From: an uncultured Eubacterium sp. | GTDB lineage: Bacteria; Bacillota; Clostridia; Lachnospirales; Lachnospiraceae | DNA length: 64,000 nt | Direction: 5' to 3' | Assembly (NCBI GenBank): GCA_900552795.1 | Contig: USBB01000009.1 | Location: forward strand, 9,646-73,645 | Shown: one piece after another, positions 16,577 to 25,562 of the stretch | Layout: each line of letters starts with the position of its first letter | Numbering within the stretch: the stretch's first letter is position 1 | Program-made: the position numbers and the translations under genes | Notes under the pieces: generated by a model | The model's database searches: none | The model's input: the letters and a program-made list of their open reading frames with translations, nothing else | Told to the model about the DNA's origin: nothing

Positions 16577-17306
16577 AGCCCCAGCCCCTTTCCTTCTGCT
16601 GTATTTTTCTTTGCTGTTCAAATATGTATTTGACTATTGAATCTCTTATTTCCATCGATATTTCTTTAAACTGAACACGATTGTAGTAATAATGTCTGTC
16701 ATTAGGGGATTGTATTGACGCCACAACTCTTCCTATCAATTTAATTTCTTTTAACCCGGAGTCTAAATTTATAAAAAATTTTACTGCCAGATAATCATTT
16801 TTCCTGAACTCCATCTTTGTTACAATCTTTATTCCGCCGCCGCTTAAATCAATAATCATGCCTTTTATCATTTCATTCATCATTTCCTGCGGCATAACAT
16901 GCTCTTTAGAATAGCTTATGACTTCCGTCACATGCATTGGTGTAACTTCCACTTCAATATTGCAAGGCAATCTGTAATATTCTCTGCGCTGATATTTGCT
17001 TATATCATCAAGCAAAGACAATACCATAATATGAACATTTTCTTCCCGTCCTCTTGTCTGAATTATACACTCAGTCTTAAAAATACCTTTTGCCGTATAA
17101 AAATATGTTTCAAGTACGGAACCTACTTCAAGCGGTATAATATGTCCCTCGTAAATCGGCATTGCAGCCGTTATTTTTTCTTTATGCATATCCAATATCT
17201 GACTTACATAAACTCTTTCTTCTGCCGGCGTCAATCCTGAGCGTGTCTTTATTATTTTTAATTCTATCTTATCACCAACTCTTAAAACCTGATTTTTAAT
17301 AATAAT
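16551..17306 (-). CDS. YcgR-type PilZ c-di-GMP flagellar brake protein
   Basis: The PilZ domain occupies the C-terminal half, with the c-di-GMP motifs RREYYR (RxxxR) and DLSGGG (D/NxSxxG). The N-terminal half matches a YcgR domain. By analogy it slows the motor when c-di-GMP is high. The start is odd. The frame continues upstream of the TTG at 17234 into QVLRVGDKIELKIIK, the kind of opening expected for YcgR proteins, and contains no ATG, GTG or other TTG that fits. AAAGGA sits six bases before an ATT at 17306, which I take as the likely start (251 aa). TTG at 17234 is the fallback. Confidence 0.85.
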   Translation of the reverse strand: MIIKNQVLRVGDKIELKIIKTRSGLTPAEERVYVSQILDMHKEKITAAMPIYEGHIIPLEVGSVLETYFYTAKGIFKTECIIQTRGREENVHIMVLSLLDDISKYQRREYYRLPCNIEVEVTPMHVTEVISYSKEHVMPQEMMNEMIKGMIIDLSGGGIKIVTKMEFRKNDYLAVKFFINLDSGLKEIKLIGRVVASIQSPNDRHYYYNRVQFKEISMEIRDSIVKYIFEQQRKIQQKERGWGYGEENIDN

Positions 17307-17369
17307 CTCACGTCCTTTCGGTTAGTATAAATAATATTTTTAATATCGCAATGTTAGATTTATACAATT

Positions 17370-18248
17370 TCAGTCTGCAATTTTTCTTGAAAATATTGAC
17401 TTAAAAAATCTTCTGATGCCCGAATCAGATGTCAGTCTGTTGCCATCTTCCAATGCATCAACTATTTTGGCATAACAATGTGCTGCATTTGAATTAGGAT
17501 ACATAAGCGAAACAGGCTTCTGCTTCATAACCGCCTTGTTAACACTTTCATCATAGAGTATCGTGCCAAGATATTCCATATCAATGTTTAAAAATCTTGT
17601 AACAACAGCATTAAGTTTTTCATGCACCTTTCTGCCTTCCTGCTCACTTGACACTCTGTTTGCTATCATTCTTATTTTTGAATAATTAGGATCAAAATTT
17701 TCATTCATACTTAAAGCTTTAAGAAGCGAATATGAATCTGTTATTGAAGTAGGCTCCGGTGTTGTTACAAGTATAGTTTCAGGACTTGCTGTAAGAAACT
17801 CCATGACTGCCGGTGATATTCCTGCTCCTGTATCAATTATTATCACATCGGCATAATCCTCAAGCTCAGAAAGCTTTCCCACAAGTCTTTTAATCTGCTC
17901 ATTTTCAAGATTTACAAGCTTTGCTATGCCTGAACCGCCTGAAATAAATCCTACTCCCTCAGGCCCCTGTGTAATTATATCTTTTATTTCTTTTCCGCGG
18001 TACATCAAATCCCCAAGATTATATTGGGGAATAATTCCAAACATAACCTCAACATTTGCAAGCCCAAAATCAGCATCAAGAATTATTACTCTCTTTCCGC
18101 GTTTTCTAAACTGTAATGCTATATTTACCGAAGTGTTTGATTTACCGACACCGCCCTTACCGCTTGTGACTGCGATAACTCTCGCATTAGTCACAGGTCT
18201 CTGATTTTGGAATTTTATTATATTTCTGAGATTTTGTGCCTGATCCAT
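17370..18248 (-). CDS. flhG: flagellum site-determining MinD-like ATPase FlhG (YlxH)
   Basis: ParA/MinD-family ATPase that, with FlhF, sets number and position of flagella. 292 residues. An N-terminal activation helix precedes the deviant Walker A VTSGKGGVGKSN (about 28-39); Walker A' IILDADFGLANVEVMFG and Walker B DVIIIDTGAG follow. A C-terminal amphipathic segment (RRFFKSIFSRK) resembles a membrane-targeting sequence. The ATG shares one base with the flhF stop, and GGAGG is nine bases upstream. Confidence 0.95.
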   Translation of the reverse strand: MDQAQNLRNIIKFQNQRPVTNARVIAVTSGKGGVGKSNTSVNIALQFRKRGKRVIILDADFGLANVEVMFGIIPQYNLGDLMYRGKEIKDIITQGPEGVGFISGGSGIAKLVNLENEQIKRLVGKLSELEDYADVIIIDTGAGISPAVMEFLTASPETILVTTPEPTSITDSYSLLKALSMNENFDPNYSKIRMIANRVSSEQEGRKVHEKLNAVVTRFLNIDMEYLGTILYDESVNKAVMKQKPVSLMYPNSNAAHCYAKIVDALEDGNRLTSDSGIRRFFKSIFSRKIAD

Positions 18249-19537
18249 CACTCATTACCTCCCAGAATTTTTTTAGCCAATGCCTGCTGATTTATTATTT
18301 CTATATCATTAGGAACATTCTGTCCTGTAGTTGTATATGAAAGCTGCGCACCTGTAAGCATTCTGATATTTAAAACATTTCCAAGTGCACATGTCTCATC
18401 AAGCTTTGTAAATATAACAGACCAACCCTTAATATCCTTATATCTTTCGGTAATATTTACAAGATCCTTATACTTTGTTGTAATACTGAGCGTAAGATAA
18501 ATATCTATATCAAATCTGTCTCTGTATTCCTCAGCCTTATCAAGCAAATCTTCAAGCTCCGTCATCTGTTCTTCACAATGATGCGATCTTCCGGCAGTAT
18601 CAACCATAATCAAATCATAATTTTTGTAATCCTCAAGATATTCACCAAGCTCCTCCGGCGAATACACTACGCTTACCGGACTGTCGATAATCGCAGCATA
18701 GGTATTTAGCTGCTCAACCGCTGCTATCCTGTATGTATCCGATGTTATAAATGCAACCTTCGCATTATCATCAAGCTTAAATTTCGATGCTATTTTAGCT
18801 ATTGTAGTTGTCTTACCAACACCTGTAGGCCCTATAAAAAATACTACTTTCGGCTTATCTTTTAAAACAATACTATTAGGCTCTCCAAGCTTAAGTATGA
18901 TTTTTTGATATACTGCTGAAAGTATGCTGTCAATATTTGACTCTTTCTTTAACGAACTTTCTATATCATCTATAATCTGATTAGCATACTTTTCATTAAC
19001 TTCATTGTCGATAAGTTTATTATATATGAGTCTTAAAAACTTCATATTTTTATTTTCGCGCTCTTTTACAATTCGATGCCCCTCATCTATAAAATCATCA
19101 TCTTTTATCTCATTGCTTCCTTCATTTCTTAAATCTGACGCAGCATTAATCTGTGTCTGCAAAAGACTGTGCAGCGAGTCGAGCTTTTGTTCCAAAGCTG
19201 CTGTCTCCGGATTAAGCTGTATATTCTCATTAGCAACAAGATTTATGCCGCCATTTTTAGGTTCTGCGGTTGCTGCTTCGTAATTTGAGCTTCTTACCGG
19301 CTTTCCTGCCGCTGCTATATGATTATCAAAAGCCGGCCTGTTTCTGTTTATACCATTGATAAATTCATCTTCCTCAAGTGCCGCAGTTATTTCTACAACA
19401 TCTTTTTTTATAAGTCTGAATATTCCTCTCTGCTTAAGTGTCTTAACATTTAAAACAACTGCTTTGCTGCCGAGTTCTTCCTTTGCTTTCATAATAGCTT
19501 CTGTTTCTGTCGCAGCCTGAAATTTTTTTACTATCAT
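18248..19537 (-). CDS. flhF: flagellar SRP-like GTPase FlhF
   Basis: 429 residues: an N-terminal basic B domain (MIVKKFQAATETEAIMKAKEELG), a helical N domain and the SRP-type GTPase G domain with G1 GPTGVGKTTTIAK, DTYRIAAVEQL, VDTAGRSHH and TKLDE. It recruits early flagellar components to the membrane. Its ATG directly follows the flhA stop with no space and only a weak Shine-Dalgarno within flhA, suggesting coupled translation. Confidence 0.96.
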   Translation of the reverse strand: MIVKKFQAATETEAIMKAKEELGSKAVVLNVKTLKQRGIFRLIKKDVVEITAALEEDEFINGINRNRPAFDNHIAAAGKPVRSSNYEAATAEPKNGGINLVANENIQLNPETAALEQKLDSLHSLLQTQINAASDLRNEGSNEIKDDDFIDEGHRIVKERENKNMKFLRLIYNKLIDNEVNEKYANQIIDDIESSLKKESNIDSILSAVYQKIILKLGEPNSIVLKDKPKVVFFIGPTGVGKTTTIAKIASKFKLDDNAKVAFITSDTYRIAAVEQLNTYAAIIDSPVSVVYSPEELGEYLEDYKNYDLIMVDTAGRSHHCEEQMTELEDLLDKAEEYRDRFDIDIYLTLSITTKYKDLVNITERYKDIKGWSVIFTKLDETCALGNVLNIRMLTGAQLSYTTTGQNVPNDIEIINQQALAKKILGGNE

Positions 19538-21577
19538 TTACGCCGTCACCATCCCAACTGATTGTAATTCAACATTCGATTCCACCTCGTTATATGAAAT
19601 CGCAATTATATCCTTATAGTAATCCGAAGCAAGCTTCTTAAAATATAATCTGACAATAGGTGAAGTTATTACAATAGGTGCCTTTCCCATATCCTCAAGC
19701 TTCTTTAACGCCTCTCCTAAATTCGCCATTATTTTCTTTACACGCTCAGGATCTAATGCAAGATAAGACCCCTGTTCTGTATTCTTAACTGCTCCCATAA
19801 TTTCCTGTTCCAGCCCCGGATCAAGAGTGACTACGTTTGTGACCTCATTCGGTGTAAAAAACTTACCTGAAATAGCCCGCTTTAAACTCTGTCTCACATA
19901 CTCTGTCAGAATATCCGTATCTCGTGTTACAGAAGCATGGTCTGCGAGCGTCTCAAATATTGTAACAAGATCCCTTATGGATATTCCCTCCTCCAACAGA
20001 TTTTGAAGAACCTTTTGTATCTCACCTATTCCCAAAAGTTTAGGAACAAGTTCATCAATAAGTGCCTGATTATTTTCCTTGACATTATTAATAAGATTTT
20101 GTACATCCTGTCTTGTAAGGAGCTCTGCTATATGCTGTCTGATAACCTCTGTAAGATGTGTAGCTATAATCGAAGGCGGATCAACAACCGTATATCCCAT
20201 CGACTCCGCGCGCTCACGCTGACTTTCCGTAATCCATATTGCCGGCAGGTGGAATGACGGTTCAAATGTAGGAATACCTGTAATTTCTTCCTCGACATAC
20301 CCCGGATTCATCGCCATATAATGGTCAAAAAGTATCTCTCCCTCACTTACCTGTATACCCTTTATCTTAATTACATACTGATTAGGATTAAGCTGTATAT
20401 TATCCCTTAATCTTATGATAGGAACGATTGCTCCAAGCTCCAACGCAACCTGTCTTCTTATCATTACAACACGATCAAGCAAATCCCCGCCCTGATTTAC
20501 ATCTGCCAGCGGAATAATTCCGTAACCAAATTCAAGTTCTATAGGGTCCACATTAAGAAGTGAAACAACATTCTCCGGACGTCTGATTTCCTGTGCCTCC
20601 GTCTCCTCTCGTTCCACCTCTTCCTCGACCTTTGCTTCTCCCTGCTTCGTTGACAGCTTTCGTCCATAAACTATAAGTGCAATACCAAAAGGTACAAATA
20701 TATAAACCGGCAAAGGTGTAACCACACCTAGAAAAGCCATGGCAATACCTACCATTGTAAGAACCCTGTCGATTGAGAACAGCTGTCCGACCATCTCATC
20801 ACCAAGCTCTCCGTCACTTGAAGCTTTTGTTACAAGAATACCTGTTGCCAATGATATAAGAAGTGAAGGTATCTGGCTGCACAAACCATCACCGATTGTA
20901 AGTATTGTATATTTATTTAAAGCCTCCGTTATATCAAGGCCGCCGTATATCATTCCCATCACTATACCGCCGACAATATTTATGGCAGTTATAATAAGTC
21001 CGGCTGTCGCATCTCCCTTTACGTACTTTGTTGCACCGTCCATTGAACCAAAGAAGCTGTTCTCCTGCTGAAGCTTGCGTCTCTTCTCAGCTGCCTCCTT
21101 ATCTGTTATGGCACCTGTATTAAGATCTGAATCGATAGCCATCTGCTTTCCTGCCATGGCATCAAGAGTAAATCTTGCCGTTACCTCCGCAACTCTCTCA
21201 GAACCTTTATTGATAACTATGAACTGTATAATTATAAGAACTATAAATATAATTACGCCTATAACGAGATTTCCGCCGCCTACAAAAGCACCGAACGTAT
21301 CTACAACCTTACCTGCATCGCCTTTTTGCAGAATAAGCTTTGTTGAAGATACATTAAGCGAAATTCTAAAAATTGTGGTGAACAAAAGCATCGTTGGAAA
21401 TGATGCCATATCAAGCACTTCTTTTGCATAAAGCGCATTAAAAAGTATAATAAGCGATACTGCTATGTTAAGTGCAAGCAAAATATCCAAAAGCCACGAA
21501 GGAATAGAAATAATAAAGAAGAGCACTGCTGCTAACAGATATGCGCCCATAAACAAGTCATTCTTCTTTAAGTTCAT
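19538..21577 (-). CDS. flhA: flagellar export gate protein FlhA
   Basis: 679 residues: about eight N-terminal membrane helices with the family signature RFTLDAMAGKQMAIDSDLN in the cytosolic loop, then a soluble domain from about residue 340 that docks chaperone-substrate complexes. It is the nonameric gate of the flagellar type III secretion apparatus. The start at 21577 (MNLKKNDLF) has AAGGAGAAAAGAGCT upstream; the longer frame lacks a ribosome site. It lies between flhB and flhF. Confidence 0.97.
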   Translation of the reverse strand: MNLKKNDLFMGAYLLAAVLFFIISIPSWLLDILLALNIAVSLIILFNALYAKEVLDMASFPTMLLFTTIFRISLNVSSTKLILQKGDAGKVVDTFGAFVGGGNLVIGVIIFIVLIIIQFIVINKGSERVAEVTARFTLDAMAGKQMAIDSDLNTGAITDKEAAEKRRKLQQENSFFGSMDGATKYVKGDATAGLIITAINIVGGIVMGMIYGGLDITEALNKYTILTIGDGLCSQIPSLLISLATGILVTKASSDGELGDEMVGQLFSIDRVLTMVGIAMAFLGVVTPLPVYIFVPFGIALIVYGRKLSTKQGEAKVEEEVEREETEAQEIRRPENVVSLLNVDPIELEFGYGIIPLADVNQGGDLLDRVVMIRRQVALELGAIVPIIRLRDNIQLNPNQYVIKIKGIQVSEGEILFDHYMAMNPGYVEEEITGIPTFEPSFHLPAIWITESQRERAESMGYTVVDPPSIIATHLTEVIRQHIAELLTRQDVQNLINNVKENNQALIDELVPKLLGIGEIQKVLQNLLEEGISIRDLVTIFETLADHASVTRDTDILTEYVRQSLKRAISGKFFTPNEVTNVVTLDPGLEQEIMGAVKNTEQGSYLALDPERVKKIMANLGEALKKLEDMGKAPIVITSPIVRLYFKKLASDYYKDIIAISYNEVESNVELQSVGMVTA

Positions 21578-21691
21578 AGCTCTTTTCTCCTTCCTGTACT
21601 TTAAATTAATCAAATGCAAAATCAATCATTTTATTTTATCATTTTTATGCAGAGTATTCAACCGATTTCATAATCTCAACAGTATTATTTG

Positions 21692-22807
21692 TCACCCCAT
21701 TATTTCAGGATTTAATACTCTGGCCAGAATTTCAGCCACTGCCTGATACAGTTCCGGAGGGATCTCCATTCCTATATCAACATTATGATATAATATCCTC
21801 GCAAGAGGCTTATTTTCAACAATCTCTATATTATATTCTTTAGCCTTATCCTTTATCTGAAAGGCTAGATAATCTGCTCCCTTAGCAATAACAACTGGAG
21901 CCTTTCCCTGATTAGGGTCATATTTTAACGCCACGGCAAAATGCGTAGGGTTTGTAATTACAACATCAGCCTCAGGCAGCTGCTGCATCATTCTGCGCCT
22001 TGAAATTTCCTGCATTTTACGCCTTATCTGGCCTTTGACCTGCGGATCTCCTTCCGCATTCTTATATTCATCCTTTACTTCCTGCTTTGTCATCATGTTG
22101 TCCGTCTTAAATTTATATCTTTGATAAAACAGGTCTGCGAAACCTATAACAAGAAAAAAGGCACTTATTTTCATTCCAAGCTCAACAATAACTTCACCAA
22201 CAAGAGCAATTGCCCTATACAATGAAACATCATAAAATGTCAGCAGCAAACCGACTTTATCTTTTATTGTAACATAAACCATTATTCCTATTACAAGAAG
22301 CATAGCTATGGATTTTATAAGCTCCATAAGCTGCTTCACCGAAAAAAGCCGCTTAAAGCCGCTTAAAGGATTTATTTTACTGAATTTCGGCCTAAGCGGC
22401 TTAGCTGTCACCATCCATTTCTGCTGAATTACATTTAAAAGTATTCCGACAACTATTGCAACTAAAAAAATCGGAGCTGTTATGCTGACAATCTCCATAA
22501 AGACCTCTCCAACAGAGGCCACCGCTAAACTCATAGGATAACCCTGAGAGCTTGAATCCGCTACTAACGAAAAAGTATTGTAGAAATTTGAAAAAGCTTC
22601 TATAAGCTTCTCCCCTACTTTTCCGACATAAATTTTAATAATTAAAAACATTGCAAAAAGTGACACAGACATTATCAGCTCTTTACTTTTTGCAACCTGT
22701 CCTTCTTTTCTTATATCTTCAAGCTTTTTAGATGTCGCCGGTTCAGTCTTTTCACCGCCCGGACCATCCTTTGCAAAAAACTGAAGATTATATTCTATAA
22801 ATATCAT
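21692..22807 (-). CDS. flhB: flagellar export switch protein FlhB
   Basis: 371 residues with a charged N-terminus (GGEKTEPATSKKLEDIRKEGQ), four membrane segments and a cytosolic domain containing the autocleavage motif NPTHFAVALKY. Cleavage between Asn and Pro switches export from rod/hook to filament substrates. FliK (32954-34360) is the partner. Its ATG overlaps the fliR stop by four bases. A 114-base AT-rich gap separates it from flhA. Confidence 0.97.
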   Translation of the reverse strand: MIFIEYNLQFFAKDGPGGEKTEPATSKKLEDIRKEGQVAKSKELIMSVSLFAMFLIIKIYVGKVGEKLIEAFSNFYNTFSLVADSSSQGYPMSLAVASVGEVFMEIVSITAPIFLVAIVVGILLNVIQQKWMVTAKPLRPKFSKINPLSGFKRLFSVKQLMELIKSIAMLLVIGIMVYVTIKDKVGLLLTFYDVSLYRAIALVGEVIVELGMKISAFFLVIGFADLFYQRYKFKTDNMMTKQEVKDEYKNAEGDPQVKGQIRRKMQEISRRRMMQQLPEADVVITNPTHFAVALKYDPNQGKAPVVIAKGADYLAFQIKDKAKEYNIEIVENKPLARILYHNVDIGMEIPPELYQAVAEILARVLNPEIMG

Positions 22808-23583
22808 GGGCTCATCCCCCTCACTAAAGACGCAAGCAGACTTCTTATCTGGTCTTCTATAAGAGTTGATACTGCCGGCAGCATAATAACCGTAAAAAAT
22901 ACTACAAATATACCTACAAATATCTTTAGCTGCATACCTACTATAAGCATATTCATGTGCGGCGCAACCTTTGCCAATATTGCAAGCACGCAGTTAAGCA
23001 CCAGTGTTGCCGCAAATATAGGAAGTGCAATTCTAAAGCCTATAATAAAATAATCAGACATAAAGCCGACAACTTCCTGATAAATACTCATAGAAAATGT
23101 AACCTTCCCTATGGGAATGACATTATATGTCTCCACAATAGCTGCAATAAGATACTGATGCAAGCCTGAAATCAAAAGCAGCATCAACAGCATGTAATAG
23201 TAAAAATTTCCGAGTATACCCACCTGAATATGTGTTGTAGGATCCATAATTTCAGCCATAGCAAGACCTACATCCATATCAATCATCTTACCGGAAAACA
23301 TTATTATTTGAACGCAAAAAGAGGCCATAGCTCCTAAAAGCAGCCCAACCACCACTTCCTTTAATACTATGGTAGCATATTCAATAGCTCCTTGATATTC
23401 TACTGACATATCATGATTAATGCTGTATACAAGCACAGCTAAAAAAAATGCAAACGCCACCTTTACCCGCCGCGGTGTGTTTGCAGTATTAAAAATAGGC
23501 GCAACGTACACAAATGAAGCGATGCGCATAAGTATTAAAATAAAAATTTCAAATTGTGCTAAACCAAACTCAAAATCAATCAT
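22804..23583 (-). CDS. fliR: flagellar export gate protein FliR
   Basis: 259 residues, six predicted membrane helices, with FETIFILILMRIASFVYVAP-like opening, the NTPRRVKVAFAF segment and a conserved middle MIDMDVGLAMAEIMDP. It is part of the FliPQR export pore. A GTG at 23604 would overlap fliQ by eight bases; the ATG at 23583 fits the family length. Neither has a strong Shine-Dalgarno. Confidence 0.94.
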   Translation of the reverse strand: MIDFEFGLAQFEIFILILMRIASFVYVAPIFNTANTPRRVKVAFAFFLAVLVYSINHDMSVEYQGAIEYATIVLKEVVVGLLLGAMASFCVQIIMFSGKMIDMDVGLAMAEIMDPTTHIQVGILGNFYYYMLLMLLLISGLHQYLIAAIVETYNVIPIGKVTFSMSIYQEVVGFMSDYFIIGFRIALPIFAATLVLNCVLAILAKVAPHMNMLIVGMQLKIFVGIFVVFFTVIMLPAVSTLIEDQIRSLLASLVRGMSP

Positions 23584-23596
23584 CGCTAACTTAAAA

Positions 23597-23869
23597 CTAC
23601 CCACTTATATATTGAGCAAAATTTCCCCACAAAAAATTCATAAACGCAACAATCTCATTAATCATCCATGAGCCCATAATCATAAGAGCTATCATAATCG
23701 CCAAAAGCTTCGGAACAAACGTAAGTGTCTGTTCCTGTATTGAAGTCAGGGTCTGAAATAAACTTATTATAAGTCCCACAATCATGGAAACAAGCAAAAC
23801 AGGAACTGACGTTTTTATAATCACCCATATTGTCTCTCTTGCTATAGATATAAGATCTCCGGCACTCAT
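23597..23869 (-). CDS. fliQ: flagellar export gate protein FliQ
   Basis: 90 residues, two membrane helices joined by LFQTLTSIQEQTLTFVPK, the invariant family loop. It is the small subunit of the FliPQR pore. AAAGGA lies about 12 bases before the ATG. It is between fliP and fliR, the universal order. Confidence 0.96.
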   Translation of the reverse strand: MSAGDLISIARETIWVIIKTSVPVLLVSMIVGLIISLFQTLTSIQEQTLTFVPKLLAIMIALMIMGSWMINEIVAFMNFLWGNFAQYISG

Positions 23870-23908
23870 AACTTATCATTTTCCTTTCACAATAAATATA
23901 CAAACCCG

Positions 23909-24706
23909 TCAATTAAATGTAGTCATAAGATTTCCGATAACCAGATTCCAGCCATCAGCCATGACAAAAAGCAATATCTTAAATGGCATAGAAATAGTTG
24001 TCGGCGGAAGCATCATCATACCCATTGACATAAGTGTCGATGACACAACCATATCAATAATAATAAATGGCAGATATATTAAAAATCCAATAATAAACGC
24101 TATTCTTAATTCACTTATTATAAAGCTTGGTATAAGCACTTCAAGGGGAATATCATCCTCTGATTTTATAGAGCCTTCTTCATAATCGGCTATCTTTAAA
24201 AAAGTGTCCAAATCCTTAGTAGACACCTGTTTTAACATAAACTCCCTGACCGGCTGTATACCTGTTTCAAAAGCTTCCTCGGCACTTATCTCATTATTTG
24301 AGAGCGGCTGTATCGCACCTGTATATACTTCATTAAATGTAGGCGCCATAATAAAAATAGTCAAAAATAAAGACAAACCTACAATAACCTGATTTGGCGG
24401 AACTGTCTGTGTACCTATTGCAGCTCTTGTAAAATGCAATACAACAACAATTCTTGTAAAAGAGGTAAGCATCATCAGAATAGACGGAGCCAATGTAATG
24501 ACAGTAAGCACCAAAAGCATCTGCAAAACACTTGCCAAATCAGAACCATCACCTGCTGATATACCAATGCTAATCAAATTATCATCATTAGCAGCTTCAG
24601 CTGCATACACTACATTCACACATACAGCACAAACAGCAAAAAAAGCTGACAAAAGCAATGATGTTTTGAAAACTTTCTTTCTGTGCTTTTTCAAAAATCG
24701 CAACAT
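23909..24706 (-). CDS. fliP: flagellar export gate protein FliP
   Basis: 265 residues. It has a cleavable-looking signal peptide (basic KKHRKK, hydrophobic core, cleavage around VVYA/AEAA) and four membrane helices. The signatures are MLTSFTRIVVVLHFTRAAIG and the C-terminal MGMMMLPPTTISMPFKILLF. It nucleates assembly of the export pore. The start follows AGGATTAAATATT. Confidence 0.97.
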   Translation of the reverse strand: MLRFLKKHRKKVFKTSLLLSAFFAVCAVCVNVVYAAEAANDDNLISIGISAGDGSDLASVLQMLLVLTVITLAPSILMMLTSFTRIVVVLHFTRAAIGTQTVPPNQVIVGLSLFLTIFIMAPTFNEVYTGAIQPLSNNEISAEEAFETGIQPVREFMLKQVSTKDLDTFLKIADYEEGSIKSEDDIPLEVLIPSFIISELRIAFIIGFLIYLPFIIIDMVVSSTLMSMGMMMLPPTTISMPFKILLFVMADGWNLVIGNLMTTFN

Positions 24707-24721
24707 AATATTTAATCCTGC

Positions 24722-25090
24722 CTAATCTTCCGGCTTGTCTTTCTTAAACTTATCTAATATTGCCTTAAAGCTTTCAGATTTAAACTGACCTGAAGAATCC
24801 TTATACACCAAGGTTTCTTCATCTAATTCACATAAATATGTAACAGTATCCTTACAAACTGCTATAGCAAAACATTTACTGCCGATTTTAACAATCTGTA
24901 TATACTTTGTATTTGAAATTCTCAAAGTCTCTAAGACTTTAATATTGCTGCCAGAAAGCTTTTCTTTCTGTAAATTGCCGACATATCTTGTTGCAAAATA
25001 AGTAAGTCCCAAAACAATGGCAAATACAACAATCAAAGTCAACAACTGCACAAAGGCTTCAAATCTGCTTGAACCAATTGTTAGCAGCAT
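24722..25090 (-). CDS. fliO: flagellar biosynthetic protein FliO
   Basis: 122 residues: one N-terminal membrane helix (about 13-33) and a small cytosolic domain with SGSNIKVLETLRISNTKYIQ, the FliO/FliZ pattern. FliO stabilises FliP during pore assembly. The ATG shares one base with the cheY stop. Although poorly conserved in sequence, its place before fliP supports the call. Confidence 0.9.
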   Translation of the reverse strand: MLLTIGSSRFEAFVQLLTLIVVFAIVLGLTYFATRYVGNLQKEKLSGSNIKVLETLRISNTKYIQIVKIGSKCFAIAVCKDTVTYLCELDEETLVYKDSSGQFKSESFKAILDKFKKDKPED

Positions 25091-25452
25091 CAGCCCACAA
25101 CTTTCTGTACAGCTTCAATTACTCTGTCAGCCTGAAATGGTTTAACAATGAAATCCTTTGCACCAGACTGAATTGACTCAATAACCATAGCCTGCTGTCC
25201 CATTGCAGAACACATAATTACTGAAGCATTAGGATCGGCAGCCTTTATCTTCTTCAGAGCTTCTATTCCATCCATCTCTGGCATAGTAATATCCATAAGC
25301 ACCAAATCCGGCTTTAATTCAGAATATTTTTCTACTGCTTTGGCTCCATTCTCAGCTTCTCCTGCAATATTGTAACCGTTTTTTGTAAGAATATCCTTTA
25401 TCATCATTCTCATAAACGCTGCATCATCGCAAATCAAAATGTTCTTTGCCAT
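25090..25452 (-). CDS. cheY: chemotaxis response regulator CheY
   Basis: A stand-alone receiver domain of 120 residues: acidic pocket ICDDAAF near 7-13, phospho-Asp in PDLVLMDITMPEMDG, Ser in MCSAMGQQ and Lys in FIVKPF. CheA phosphorylates it, and CheC and FliY dephosphorylate it. It is located between fliY and fliO as in Bacillus. The start follows AGGAGAAACAAAAAT. Confidence 0.96.
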   Translation of the reverse strand: MAKNILICDDAAFMRMMIKDILTKNGYNIAGEAENGAKAVEKYSELKPDLVLMDITMPEMDGIEALKKIKAADPNASVIMCSAMGQQAMVIESIQSGAKDFIVKPFQADRVIEAVQKVVG

Positions 25453-25562
25453 ATTTTTGTTTCTCCTATCTTGAATAATTCGTAAAAATTACTTCATATA
25501 AAATCCATTGTCATATTATACAACATTTGTCGCCATTTTCCTACTGTTTTTTTATTAAATGA

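Noticed and set aside
23658..23912. Minus-strand 84-residue frame overlapping fliQ
   Set aside because: fliQ in the other frame has the invariant family loop; this frame has no recognisable features.
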